Source: Bacteroidales bacterium (GTDB lineage Bacteria; Bacteroidota; Bacteroidia; Bacteroidales; FEN-979). From it: a DNA stretch of 64,000 nt. Positions 54,563-61,730 of the stretch are shown one piece after another. Made by a program: the position numbers and the translations under genes. The notes beneath the pieces are model-generated. The model saw only the letters and a program-made list of their open reading frames with translations. It was not told the DNA's origin and ran no database searches. Location: assembly GCA_030681475.1 (NCBI GenBank), contig JAUXWT010000011.1:62001-126000 (forward strand), written 5' to 3'. Position 1 is the first letter of the stretch, and each line of letters begins with the position of its first letter.

Positions 54563-54570
54563 TACCTTTG
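54563..54570 (+). promoter_or_regulatory. -7 promoter element for the transporter gene
   Basis: TACCTTTG matches TAnnTTTG and lies 19 bases before the transporter start codon, in the gap after glmS. Confidence 0.45.
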
Positions 54571-54589
54571 AATTTTATTTATTACCCCA

Positions 54590-55477
54590 ATGATGACGAG
54601 TGCAAACCGGGGATACCTTTATGCCCTAATTGCTACTATTTGCGGATCGCTGGTTTACCTTTTCAGTAAAGCAGCCCTGAACGAAATCAGTCTGCCACAG
54701 TTTGGTTTCTGGTGGTTTTTTACCGCCATTTTCTGGAACAGCCTCATGGCGGTTCATCCAAGGGGCGGCTTCTCAATAAAATCGTTCACACGGAAGGATT
54801 ACAGAACTTTGTTCTATATCGGTTTGATTGAGATTGTCGCAACCACATCATTTTACGCGGCCATTGACGTTTCCCCCAACCCGGCCATACCCTCGTTTCT
54901 CCGAAATCTTGAGTACCTTTTTGTTACCGTATTTGGATTCGTATTGCTGAGCGAGCGGTTTGGCAAAGTCGCTTTCGCAGGCGCCATCCTCACCCTTGCA
55001 GGAGCGTTTATCATCAGTCTGCGGGCAACTTCCGCCGATAGCTTTTTTACAGCGGCTTCCGGACTTATGCTGATTTCCACATCATTTTATGCCATCCGTA
55101 CCATTACCGCTAAAAAGCATATTCGTGAAATCAGCCCGGTAGTGCTGGCAATTAACAGGGCAATTTTCCTGCTTTTTTTTGCACTTATATTTTTGATCGC
55201 CGAAAGGCACACCTTTAAAATCCCCACACAGGCATTTTTAAATATTCTGGTAGGTTCTTTTGTCGGTCCGTTTCTCACTTCCATATTTCAATACTCCGCT
55301 CTCCGGTTTATCGAAGCCTCCAGGGCAGCAATAATTCAAAGCGCCACAGGCTTGTTTGTGCTGGTGGGCGCATTTTTACTTTTTGGCACCTTTCCCACAC
55401 CGGTCCAGATTTTCGGAGGATTGATCACCATGGCCGGCGTTGTGCTCATGATGCGAAAAAGCCTGAAACAGGATTAG
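54590..55477 (+). CDS. EamA/DMT-superfamily transporter
   Basis: The 295-residue protein has ten predicted membrane helices arranged as two EamA repeats (first IATICGSLVYLFSKAAL, second beginning SGLMLISTSFYAI). The conserved motif near the end of each repeat (NPAIPSFLRNLEYLFV, EASRAAIIQSATGLFVLVGAFLLFG) fits drug/metabolite transporters. It exports or imports an unknown small metabolite across the inner membrane. It follows glmS after 90 bases with its own -7 element. Confidence 0.85.
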   Translation: MMTSANRGYLYALIATICGSLVYLFSKAALNEISLPQFGFWWFFTAIFWNSLMAVHPRGGFSIKSFTRKDYRTLFYIGLIEIVATTSFYAAIDVSPNPAIPSFLRNLEYLFVTVFGFVLLSERFGKVAFAGAILTLAGAFIISLRATSADSFFTAASGLMLISTSFYAIRTITAKKHIREISPVVLAINRAIFLLFFALIFLIAERHTFKIPTQAFLNILVGSFVGPFLTSIFQYSALRFIEASRAAIIQSATGLFVLVGAFLLFGTFPTPVQIFGGLITMAGVVLMMRKSLKQD

Positions 55478-55492
55478 TCTTTCCCGACATCT

Positions 55493-56068
55493 TTAGAGCC
55501 TTCCCGCTACCGCGTTCCAGTCGATCAGCTTCCAGAAATCGGCGATGTAATCGGGACGGACATTCTGCTTGTCGAGGTAATAGGCGTGCTCCCACACATC
55601 GCAGGTGAGCAGCGGCGTTGCGCCATGCTTCAGTGGATTGCCGGCATTGCTTTCCTGAACGATTTCAAGGCTGCCGTCATCCTTTTTGATCAGCCAGGCC
55701 CAGCCGGAGCCGAATAAAGTGGCTGCTGCGGCTGAGAATTTCTCCTTGAATTCGGCCAGGGATCCGAAGTTCTTTACGATGGCTTCTGACAGTGGCCCTG
55801 AAGGTTCGCCGCCACCCTGCGGCTTCATGCAGTTCCAGTAAAATGTATGGTTCCAAACCTGGGCGCTGTTGTTAAAAATTCCGGCGCCGGCTTTCATCAC
55901 GATGTCGTCGAGGGAGGCATTTTCAAATTCGGTCCCGACGATCAGTTTATTCAGGTTGTTTACATAAGCCTGGTGATGCTTGCCATAGTGAAATTCGATG
56001 GTTCGTTTCGAAATATAAGGTTCCAATGCATCAAGTGCGTAAGGTAACCGGGGAAGTTCGTGTGTCAT
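55493..56068 (-). CDS. sodB: Iron superoxide dismutase
   Basis: The 191-residue protein has the Fe/Mn SOD signature: [13 protein letters not shown] start, metal-binding [24 protein letters not shown] (Gln in the AQ pair points to the iron form), [10 protein letters not shown] with the Asp and His ligands. It converts superoxide to hydrogen peroxide and oxygen in the cytoplasm. It is convergent with the transporter gene, 15 bases away, and separated from the protease gene by a short-period repeat. Confidence 0.95.
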   Translation of the reverse strand: MTHELPRLPYALDALEPYISKRTIEFHYGKHHQAYVNNLNKLIVGTEFENASLDDIVMKAGAGIFNNSAQVWNHTFYWNCMKPQGGGEPSGPLSEAIVKNFGSLAEFKEKFSAAAATLFGSGWAWLIKKDDGSLEIVQESNAGNPLKHGATPLLTCDVWEHAYYLDKQNVRPDYIADFWKLIDWNAVAGRL

Positions 56069-56105
56069 GATATTAAAAATTAAAGGTTAATACTTGGTTA
56101 ATAAA

Positions 56106-56150
56106 AAGTAAAATGCAAAATGCAAAGTCAAAATGCAAAAGTCAAATATA
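56106..56150. repeat. Short-period AAATGCA repeat
   Basis: A run of AAAATGCAAA/AAAGTCAAA units with a period near 7-8 bases fills the gap between the dismutase and protease genes. Confidence 0.65.
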
Positions 56151-56151
56151 A

Positions 56152-57759
56152 CTAAAATTTTGCTTCGCCTTTTTTCAGGAGTTCGATGGCTTTTAAAAAT
56201 CCGGGGTCGATGGTGTTCAGGATCGGAAAAAAACCGTTGTTATCCAATATGTTCCGGCCGATATATGCCTTGAGCATGGTTTTTACGTAATGGTCTGATT
56301 TCGAAAGATCGTTGCCCTCATGCCGAACACCTTTATCACGGGCATATTTGATAAAATCATTATATGTCGCATCATTGACAACAAACCCTTTGATAAACCG
56401 GTCTGCGTTTTTAAAACGCAACAGTTGTGCCCTGTTCCGGTCGGTATAATCAAATGCAAACTGGTAAACCAATCCCTTGTTGATGCATTGGTTATAATAA
56501 AGCAGCGCTGAATCCTTCTCCAAGGGGATAAAAACGTCGGGCATGATACCGCCGCCGCCGTAAACGGTTCTCCCTTTCGGCGTTTTATATTTCAGGGAAT
56601 CAGGAAATTTGATCGAATCGGGATGCTCAAATTCCCCGTTCACAAACCGATGGTAATAATCGCTGTTATAGGTATCCAGGCCATCTTTATAGGACTTCTG
56701 GATACAACGGCCGGTTGGCGTATAATACCTTGCAACAGTAAGCCTCAGTGCACTACCGTCTTTAAAATCAAACTGTTCCTGCACCAATCCTTTGCCAAAT
56801 GAACGACGCCCAAGGATCATACCCCGGTCATGATCCTGGATCGCCCCCGAAACAATTTCAGCCGCCGAGGCAGTGCCTTCATCAACGAGGATGATGAGTT
56901 CGCCGTTTTCAAATAATCCTCTGGATGTTGCCCTGGCAACCTCCTTCCGGTGATGCATCCCTTCGGTATATACAATGAGTTTGCCATTGCCGAGAAATTC
57001 ATCAGCCACATCAATAGCAGCCTGCAGGTAACCACCGCCATTTCCCCGGAGGTCAAGGATAAGTTGTTTCAGTCCATCTTTGCGGAGGGTTTTTAGCGTC
57101 TCGTGGACTTCATCGAAAGTTGTAGCCGAGAAATTGTTCAGGCGGATATACCCGATCCCGGGTTCCGGCATGTAGGCAACGTCCAGGCTGTAGGTGGGAA
57201 TCACGTCGCGGGTGATGTTGAAATCGAGCAACCCTTTTACCCCTCTTCTGAAAATGGATACCAGTACCTGTGTTCCCTTAGGACCTTTGAGTTTCCGCAT
57301 GACATCGTTGTTGGATATCTTGATACTGGCGATGTTTTGCCCGTCAACCTTCACGATCCGGTCGCCGGCGCGAATGCCAAGCTTTTCCGACGGACCGCCC
57401 GGTACCGGGCTTATCACGGTGACCGTATCGCTTTCCAGCCGGAATTGTACGCCAATCCCTTCAAACTTTCCAAGCAACGGATCATTGGCTTCATGAAACT
57501 CATCCGTTGAAATAAATACTGAATGGGGATCTAGTTTTTCAAGCAGACCTGTGATCGCTTTGAGCTCCAATTTCTTCCGGCTGAGCGTATCTACGTAATT
57601 ATCTTCAACGTAGTTGAGGATCTCCTTTAATCTGTCTTTGTCAGATGACACAAAACTGAAATTCCCTGTCCGGTTTGCTAAAAAGATCCCCAGGATGATC
57701 CCTCCAATCAGTACCAGGGAAAACCAGACCGGCAAATAGGGGTTGTTCTTCCTTTCCAT
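56152..57759 (-). CDS. C-terminal processing peptidase (S41, Ctp)
   Basis: The 535-residue protein has an N-terminal signal anchor (PVWFSLVLIGGIILGIFLANR), a PDZ domain (LGIRAGDRIVKVDGQNIASI) and an S41 catalytic domain with the Ser in GTASAAEIVSGAIQDH and the general-base Lys in RSFGKGLVQE. It is a periplasmic tail-specific protease that trims or degrades envelope proteins. It diverges from the alpha/beta hydrolase. A -7 promoter element lies 5 bases from the start codon, so the mRNA may be leaderless. Confidence 0.93.
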   Translation of the reverse strand: MERKNNPYLPVWFSLVLIGGIILGIFLANRTGNFSFVSSDKDRLKEILNYVEDNYVDTLSRKKLELKAITGLLEKLDPHSVFISTDEFHEANDPLLGKFEGIGVQFRLESDTVTVISPVPGGPSEKLGIRAGDRIVKVDGQNIASIKISNNDVMRKLKGPKGTQVLVSIFRRGVKGLLDFNITRDVIPTYSLDVAYMPEPGIGYIRLNNFSATTFDEVHETLKTLRKDGLKQLILDLRGNGGGYLQAAIDVADEFLGNGKLIVYTEGMHHRKEVARATSRGLFENGELIILVDEGTASAAEIVSGAIQDHDRGMILGRRSFGKGLVQEQFDFKDGSALRLTVARYYTPTGRCIQKSYKDGLDTYNSDYYHRFVNGEFEHPDSIKFPDSLKYKTPKGRTVYGGGGIMPDVFIPLEKDSALLYYNQCINKGLVYQFAFDYTDRNRAQLLRFKNADRFIKGFVVNDATYNDFIKYARDKGVRHEGNDLSKSDHYVKTMLKAYIGRNILDNNGFFPILNTIDPGFLKAIELLKKGEAKF

Positions 57760-57763
57760 GGTG

Positions 57764-57771
57764 CAAAGATA
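57764..57771 (-). promoter_or_regulatory. -7 promoter element next to the protease start codon
   Basis: On the minus strand this reads TATCTTTG, matching TAnnTTTG exactly, only 4 bases before the ATG (57759-57757). Transcription from it would begin at or within the start codon. Confidence 0.5.
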
Positions 57772-57845
57772 CCATATTTAAAAAATAAGTGTTGATGTAA
57801 AATATCCCGTAAAAAATCCGACTTTTGTATGACAAACCCTGATCA

Positions 57846-58793
57846 ATGCGCCACCCGGTTCTGCTGTTTCTCTTTCTAAATGTCCTGATCGTATCGGGAG
57901 GGGTGCCGTACACCGACATACCGGAGAAACCCTATGAGAACAGTCGTTTTGCTGTTATTGATTCGCTTCGTATCCACTACCGAGTATGGAATGAAGATCT
58001 GAAACATCCCCGGGGGAAGGTGTTGCTGATCCATGGTTTCTGCGGCTCTACATTTTGCTGGAGAAACAATTATGATACATTGGCAAACGCCGGTTATATG
58101 GTGGTGGCCATTGATCTGCCCGGATTTGGATATAGCGGGCGCAATGCAAAACTGAACCAGTCACAAAGCAACCGTGGCCGGATGATCTGGAAGCTGCTTG
58201 ATATAATTGACGATAGCGATACCACGAAATGGAACATTGCCGGACACTCCATGGGCGGCGGAACCGCCGAAGCAGTTGCGTTGATGAAACCGGAACGTAC
58301 GCAGAGCCTGACCATCGTTGCTGGTATGATCTTTCTTAAAAATGGCAATATCAACCAGACGGTTGTCGGATTGGTAAACCATCCGGTTTATAAAAGACTG
58401 CTTCTTTCCTATACTGAGAACAACTATCTCTCATTCAATAACTTCAGGCGTGAATTGAAAGGCACTTACGGATTTCTGCCCGACACCGTAACCGTAAGAG
58501 GCTACTGGGAACCGTTGCAGATCGATGGCACTTCCGAAACCGTTGTCAACATGCTGGCGAATTCCAATGAAATTCAAAAACTTGACGCCCGCGGATTAAG
58601 CCGGCTGCCTGTACAGGCCATCTGGGGAAGGAAGGACCGGACGATCAGGCTGAGCAACGGAAGGAAACTGAAAAGAGTGGTTCCCTCCGTTGAACTCAAA
58701 GTGATCCCCGATGCACGTCACATGCCGATGGAGACCCATCCGGAGGAGTTTAACCAGATGTTGATTGAATTTTTGGACAGGAATAATAAATAG
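57846..58793 (+). CDS. Secreted alpha/beta hydrolase
   Basis: The 315-residue protein has a signal peptide (MRHPVLLFLFLNVLIVSGG) and an alpha/beta hydrolase fold: oxyanion-hole HGFCGS, nucleophile elbow GHSMGGG, an Asp in WGRKDRTI and the catalytic His in DARHMPMETHP. It should be an exported esterase or lipase-like enzyme on an unknown substrate. It starts divergently from the protease. Its stop codon lies inside a short-period repeat (TAGCGAAA). Confidence 0.88.
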   Translation: MRHPVLLFLFLNVLIVSGGVPYTDIPEKPYENSRFAVIDSLRIHYRVWNEDLKHPRGKVLLIHGFCGSTFCWRNNYDTLANAGYMVVAIDLPGFGYSGRNAKLNQSQSNRGRMIWKLLDIIDDSDTTKWNIAGHSMGGGTAEAVALMKPERTQSLTIVAGMIFLKNGNINQTVVGLVNHPVYKRLLLSYTENNYLSFNNFRRELKGTYGFLPDTVTVRGYWEPLQIDGTSETVVNMLANSNEIQKLDARGLSRLPVQAIWGRKDRTIRLSNGRKLKRVVPSVELKVIPDARHMPMETHPEEFNQMLIEFLDRNNK

Positions 58794-58826
58794 CGAAATA
58801 GTGAAATAGCGAAATAGCGAAATTGG
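58791..58826. repeat. TAGCGAAA-type short repeat overlapping a stop codon
   Basis: Five copies of an 8-base unit (TAGCGAAA, TAGTGAAA, TAGCGAAA, TAGCGAAA, TTGGG...) start with the TAG stop codon of the hydrolase gene and fill the gap to the convergent gene. Confidence 0.8.
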
Positions 58827-58840
58827 GTTATTTCGTTATG

Positions 58841-59955
58841 CTATTCGAGGGCGAATTTGATCGGGAGGGCGAATTCCACATTAACCGGTTTACCCTTTTC
58901 CAATCCGGGCTCCCATTTCGGCATCATTTTTACCACACGCCAGGCTTCTTCATCACATCCGCTTCCGATTCCCCGGAGGATCTTCACGTCGGTTACTGAA
59001 CCGTCGGCCCTGATAATAAAAGCTACAAAGACTTTTCCTTGTACAGTGTCTTTTATTGCAGCTTCAGGGTATTTGATGTTCTCCATTAAAAACTTGATCA
59101 TTTCCTGTTCTCCTCCGGGATAGGAAGGTGGTTTCTCCACTGTTTTATATACTTTGTTATCTTTATCCTGCTGTGTGATTTCAGCTTGTTTTTCCTTCTT
59201 CATTTTTTCCTGGATAACCGGGTCAGAATCTGAAAGTAACTTCACCGGAGAATAAACCAGGCCGTCAGCAACCTTTAACATGTCAGATTTACTATATGTG
59301 CCGGCCGTCAGAACGAACAACAGGCCAAGAAGTACAGGCAGGGCGATCAGCGCCTTGCTTTTCGCCCATTTTTTTGATTTTGGTTTTGTCATCATGGTTA
59401 TACGTTTTTTAAGCAATGAAACATTAAAATTATTGGTCAGGTTATTCACCTGAATGCCCATGGATTCATTCAGGATCATTTGCTGGTATGTAGATCGGCT
59501 GATGCCGTTCTGCAGAACGCCCTCATCAGCCAGGTATTCATGGATGGATTTTATTTCGCGGCTTGTCAGCCAGATGATCGGATTGAACCATTGCAGAATG
59601 GATGCCGGTTCGATCAGGATCATATCGAAACTATGGAGCTGCCGGATGTGGACCCGTTCATGTTCAATGATGGCCGGCAGGCTTTCTTGTGCCAGGACTG
59701 CTTCAGCATGGATTGTTCCACTTTGGCTGGTGTGATCAGCGCCGGTTCCAGCAGGATCAGCATGGAAGCTGAAGGACCTGTTGGTGTCCAGTGAAAAGGC
59801 ATGAGTGGGATCAGAAAGGAGAAAAGAACCATCGAAAGCAGGTAAAATCGGTTCATCTGGAAAAAAGTGTCCCGTTTCAAAAAAAACCAATAGATGCTGT
59901 AAAGCGCCGAAACACAAATAGTTGACTCAAATAAATACATTAACAGGATTTTCAT
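58841..59955 (-). pseudogene. BlaR1/M56-TonB sensor, deleted and frameshifted
   Basis: The frame starting at 59955 gives a membrane N-terminus (MKILLMYLFESTICVSALYSIYWFFLKRDTFFQMNRFY...PLMPFHW). Near 59700 the coding sense jumps to another frame, which reads ESLPAIIEHERVHIRQLHS (the zinc HExxH motif of M56 peptidases) and then QWFNPIIWL, a TM, and a C-terminal TonB domain (PSYPGGEQEMIKFLMENIKYP to LPIKFALE). Intact members have about 110 more residues with two TMs between these parts. The gene thus has an internal deletion and a frameshift. Its BlaI partner directly upstream is intact, with a 4-base ATGA overlap. Confidence 0.75.
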
Positions 59956-60365
59956 GGTTCAGCCTCCTTTTTTTTCCTGATCTCTTCGTCAATGGCCTTC
60001 TGGATCTCCTCAAGTTCTCTAATACTCAAATTTTCACCTGAGGCAAAAAATGATGCCAGCGATTTGTAGGAATTGTCGAAATAATTGTTCATGAAGCCTC
60101 TGAACGAGGATTTGGTATAATCCTTCTTGCTGATCACCGGGAAATACTCATGGGTCCTTCCATAGGCTTTATGCCCGGCGAATCCTTTTTGTTCAAGGAT
60201 GCGGACAATGGTAGAAACTGTATTGTAGGCTGGTTTCGGCTCCGGGAACTTTTCCAGAATATCATGAACCACCCCTTTTTTTATTTCCCACAGGATCTGC
60301 ATGATCTCCTCTTCGGCCCGCGTGAGCTGAAGGGGGGAGGGGGTGGTGGCTTTGTTAGTTGACAT
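59952..60365 (-). CDS. BlaI/MecI-family transcriptional repressor
   Basis: The 137-residue protein has the winged-helix BlaI fold: LTRAEEEIMQILWEIKKGVVHDIL, then AYNTVSTIVRILEQKGFAGHKAYGRTHEYFPVISKKDY and a C-terminal dimerisation helix pair. It represses its own operon until the membrane sensor BlaR1 cleaves it. The sensor here is broken, so induction by that route should be lost unless the fragments work. Upstream is a palindrome (60452-60471) overlapping a promoter, the likely operator. Confidence 0.88.
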   Translation of the reverse strand: MSTNKATTPSPLQLTRAEEEIMQILWEIKKGVVHDILEKFPEPKPAYNTVSTIVRILEQKGFAGHKAYGRTHEYFPVISKKDYTKSSFRGFMNNYFDNSYKSLASFFASGENLSIRELEEIQKAIDEEIRKKKEAEP

Positions 60366-60380
60366 GGGTCTTATTTAATG

Positions 60381-60426
60381 GTGACAGGGTGACAGGGTGA
60401 CAAGGTAACAGGGTGACAAGGTGACA
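60381..60426. repeat. GTGACAGG tandem repeat
   Basis: Six imperfect copies of the 8-base unit GTGACAGG/GTGACAAG lie upstream of blaI, between its start codon and its promoter. Confidence 0.85.
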
Positions 60427-60434
60427 TCAGGGGA

Positions 60435-60471
60435 CAAAGATACAACTATAAATTTAGTTTGTCAACTAAAT
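60435..60471 (-). promoter_or_regulatory. blaI promoter with overlapping operator dyad
   Basis: On the minus strand, TATCTTTG (60442-60435) is a -7 match, and TTGACA lies 17 bases further upstream as a -33 element. The perfect dyad ATTTAGTT-TGTC-AACTAAAT (60452-60471) covers that -33 element. This is where an autoregulating BlaI dimer would block the promoter. Confidence 0.55.
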
Positions 60472-60611
60472 ATTTAATTTTATGCCGATTATTTTGGGTG
60501 TTTCGTCGAAAAAATAGTTAATAAACAGAATTTTTCGGAACTTAGCGATTCAAATCCCCGCTTTGGTAACAATTTTAATGAAATTATTAATACACTCTAA
60601 CCCATTATGTC

Positions 60612-61163
60612 ATGGAAACACAACGTTTTAAAAACTGGTGGTTTTTAGCAGTCAACGGATTTATTTTTGCGCTGTTCGGATTTCTGATCCTCTGGTTCTC
60701 CGAAGATTCCATTAAAACGATCCTGCGTTATTTCGGATTCGTCATGCTTGCAGGCGGGGCGATCATGCTGGTGGCCGGAATAAATAATATCAGGCGGGAC
60801 AAATCAGGCGCCATGATCCTGGTCGAATCCATTATGGCCATTGCCATCGGAATAGCCCTTCTGTTATTTCCCCAGGCATCGGTCGAGCTGTTTTTAATCA
60901 TGATCGGCATCTGGGCCATCATTATCGGGATTGTCCAATTGGTAATCATTGTGAATATCAAGGGAGCAATTGCCAGTAAAAATCTTCACCTGGTCAATGG
61001 TCTGTTGATCATCGCTCTGGGAGTTGTCCTGTTGTTCAACCCCTTTCAGTGGGCGCTTTTTCTGATCAAGATGATCGGCGCTTTTGCTGCGCTGTTCGGC
61101 ATTTTGCTGATATACTTTGCGTTTGTTATACGCATAGTTAAACAGGTTGACGAGCAACACTAA
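60612..61163 (+). CDS. HdeD/DUF308-family membrane protein
   Basis: The 183-residue protein has six membrane helices in three pairs (WWFLAVNGFIFALFGFLIL, LAGGAIMLVAGI, MILVESIMAIAIGIALLLF, FLIMIGIWAIIIGIVQLVII, LLIIALGVVLLF, FAALFGILLIYFAFVIRIV). This matches the acid-resistance membrane protein HdeD (DUF308 repeats). Function in Bacteroidota is unknown. It is monocistronic and diverges from blaI. Confidence 0.8.
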   Translation: METQRFKNWWFLAVNGFIFALFGFLILWFSEDSIKTILRYFGFVMLAGGAIMLVAGINNIRRDKSGAMILVESIMAIAIGIALLLFPQASVELFLIMIGIWAIIIGIVQLVIIVNIKGAIASKNLHLVNGLLIIALGVVLLFNPFQWALFLIKMIGAFAALFGILLIYFAFVIRIVKQVDEQH

Positions 61164-61313
61164 AAATAAACTTGCTTTCAGCATTATATTTCCTTAATAT
61201 TGTCTCTTGAAATCAGAGATCGGCGCTTGGGTCTGAGTTTCATTCACATGGCCGTACTTCTCTGCATTACAGATGATTACATCAATGATAAACCAACCAT
61301 TAATTCTAATGTC

Positions 61314-61694
61314 ATGAATACGAACAATGTTGCCGGTGCAACCGATCAGGCAGATCCTTCCAATGGGATTGAATTGATTTCTGTTGAAGAAGCAAAGAAT
61401 TTGCTTCAACATTATCTCACTACTGCTGATAGTCCGGATACTCCTGTCAAAGGGGTTTTTCTGGACAGAAACCATTTGGATGCCATGAATACAATCAAGG
61501 CTGAAACTCCGGCGCTCACTGGGTTCATGGTCCTTTTCGGAAAAGTGGAAACCGGCGCAACTGTTGGAATTGTTGTTGGCGTTGACAATAAAAACCAGGA
61601 CGAGGCGGTAAAAAAGATTTATAAAACACAGTCAGTGGGAACGGGTCCATGTCCCCCATTTTGCGATATGGATAGCCCGATTTTTACGGATTAG
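61314..61694 (+). CDS. Small conserved protein with Cys-containing C-terminal tail
   Basis: The 126-residue product starting MNTNNVAGATDQ (chosen over an upstream in-frame start with no family support) has an N-terminal helix block (ISVEEAKNLLQHYL), then GVFLDRNHLDAMNTIK, a beta segment GFMVLFGKVETGATVGIVVGVDN and a terminal GPCPPFCDMDSPIFTD. I recall this end (GPCP..CD) from conserved hypothetical Bacteroidota proteins. Function unknown. It is convergent with a TPR-adenylate cyclase gene, about 40 bases away. Confidence 0.6.
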   Translation: MNTNNVAGATDQADPSNGIELISVEEAKNLLQHYLTTADSPDTPVKGVFLDRNHLDAMNTIKAETPALTGFMVLFGKVETGATVGIVVGVDNKNQDEAVKKIYKTQSVGTGPCPPFCDMDSPIFTD

Positions 61695-61730
61695 ACATGT
61701 ATCGCATTTGCCGGAAGTGATCGTCATGTA

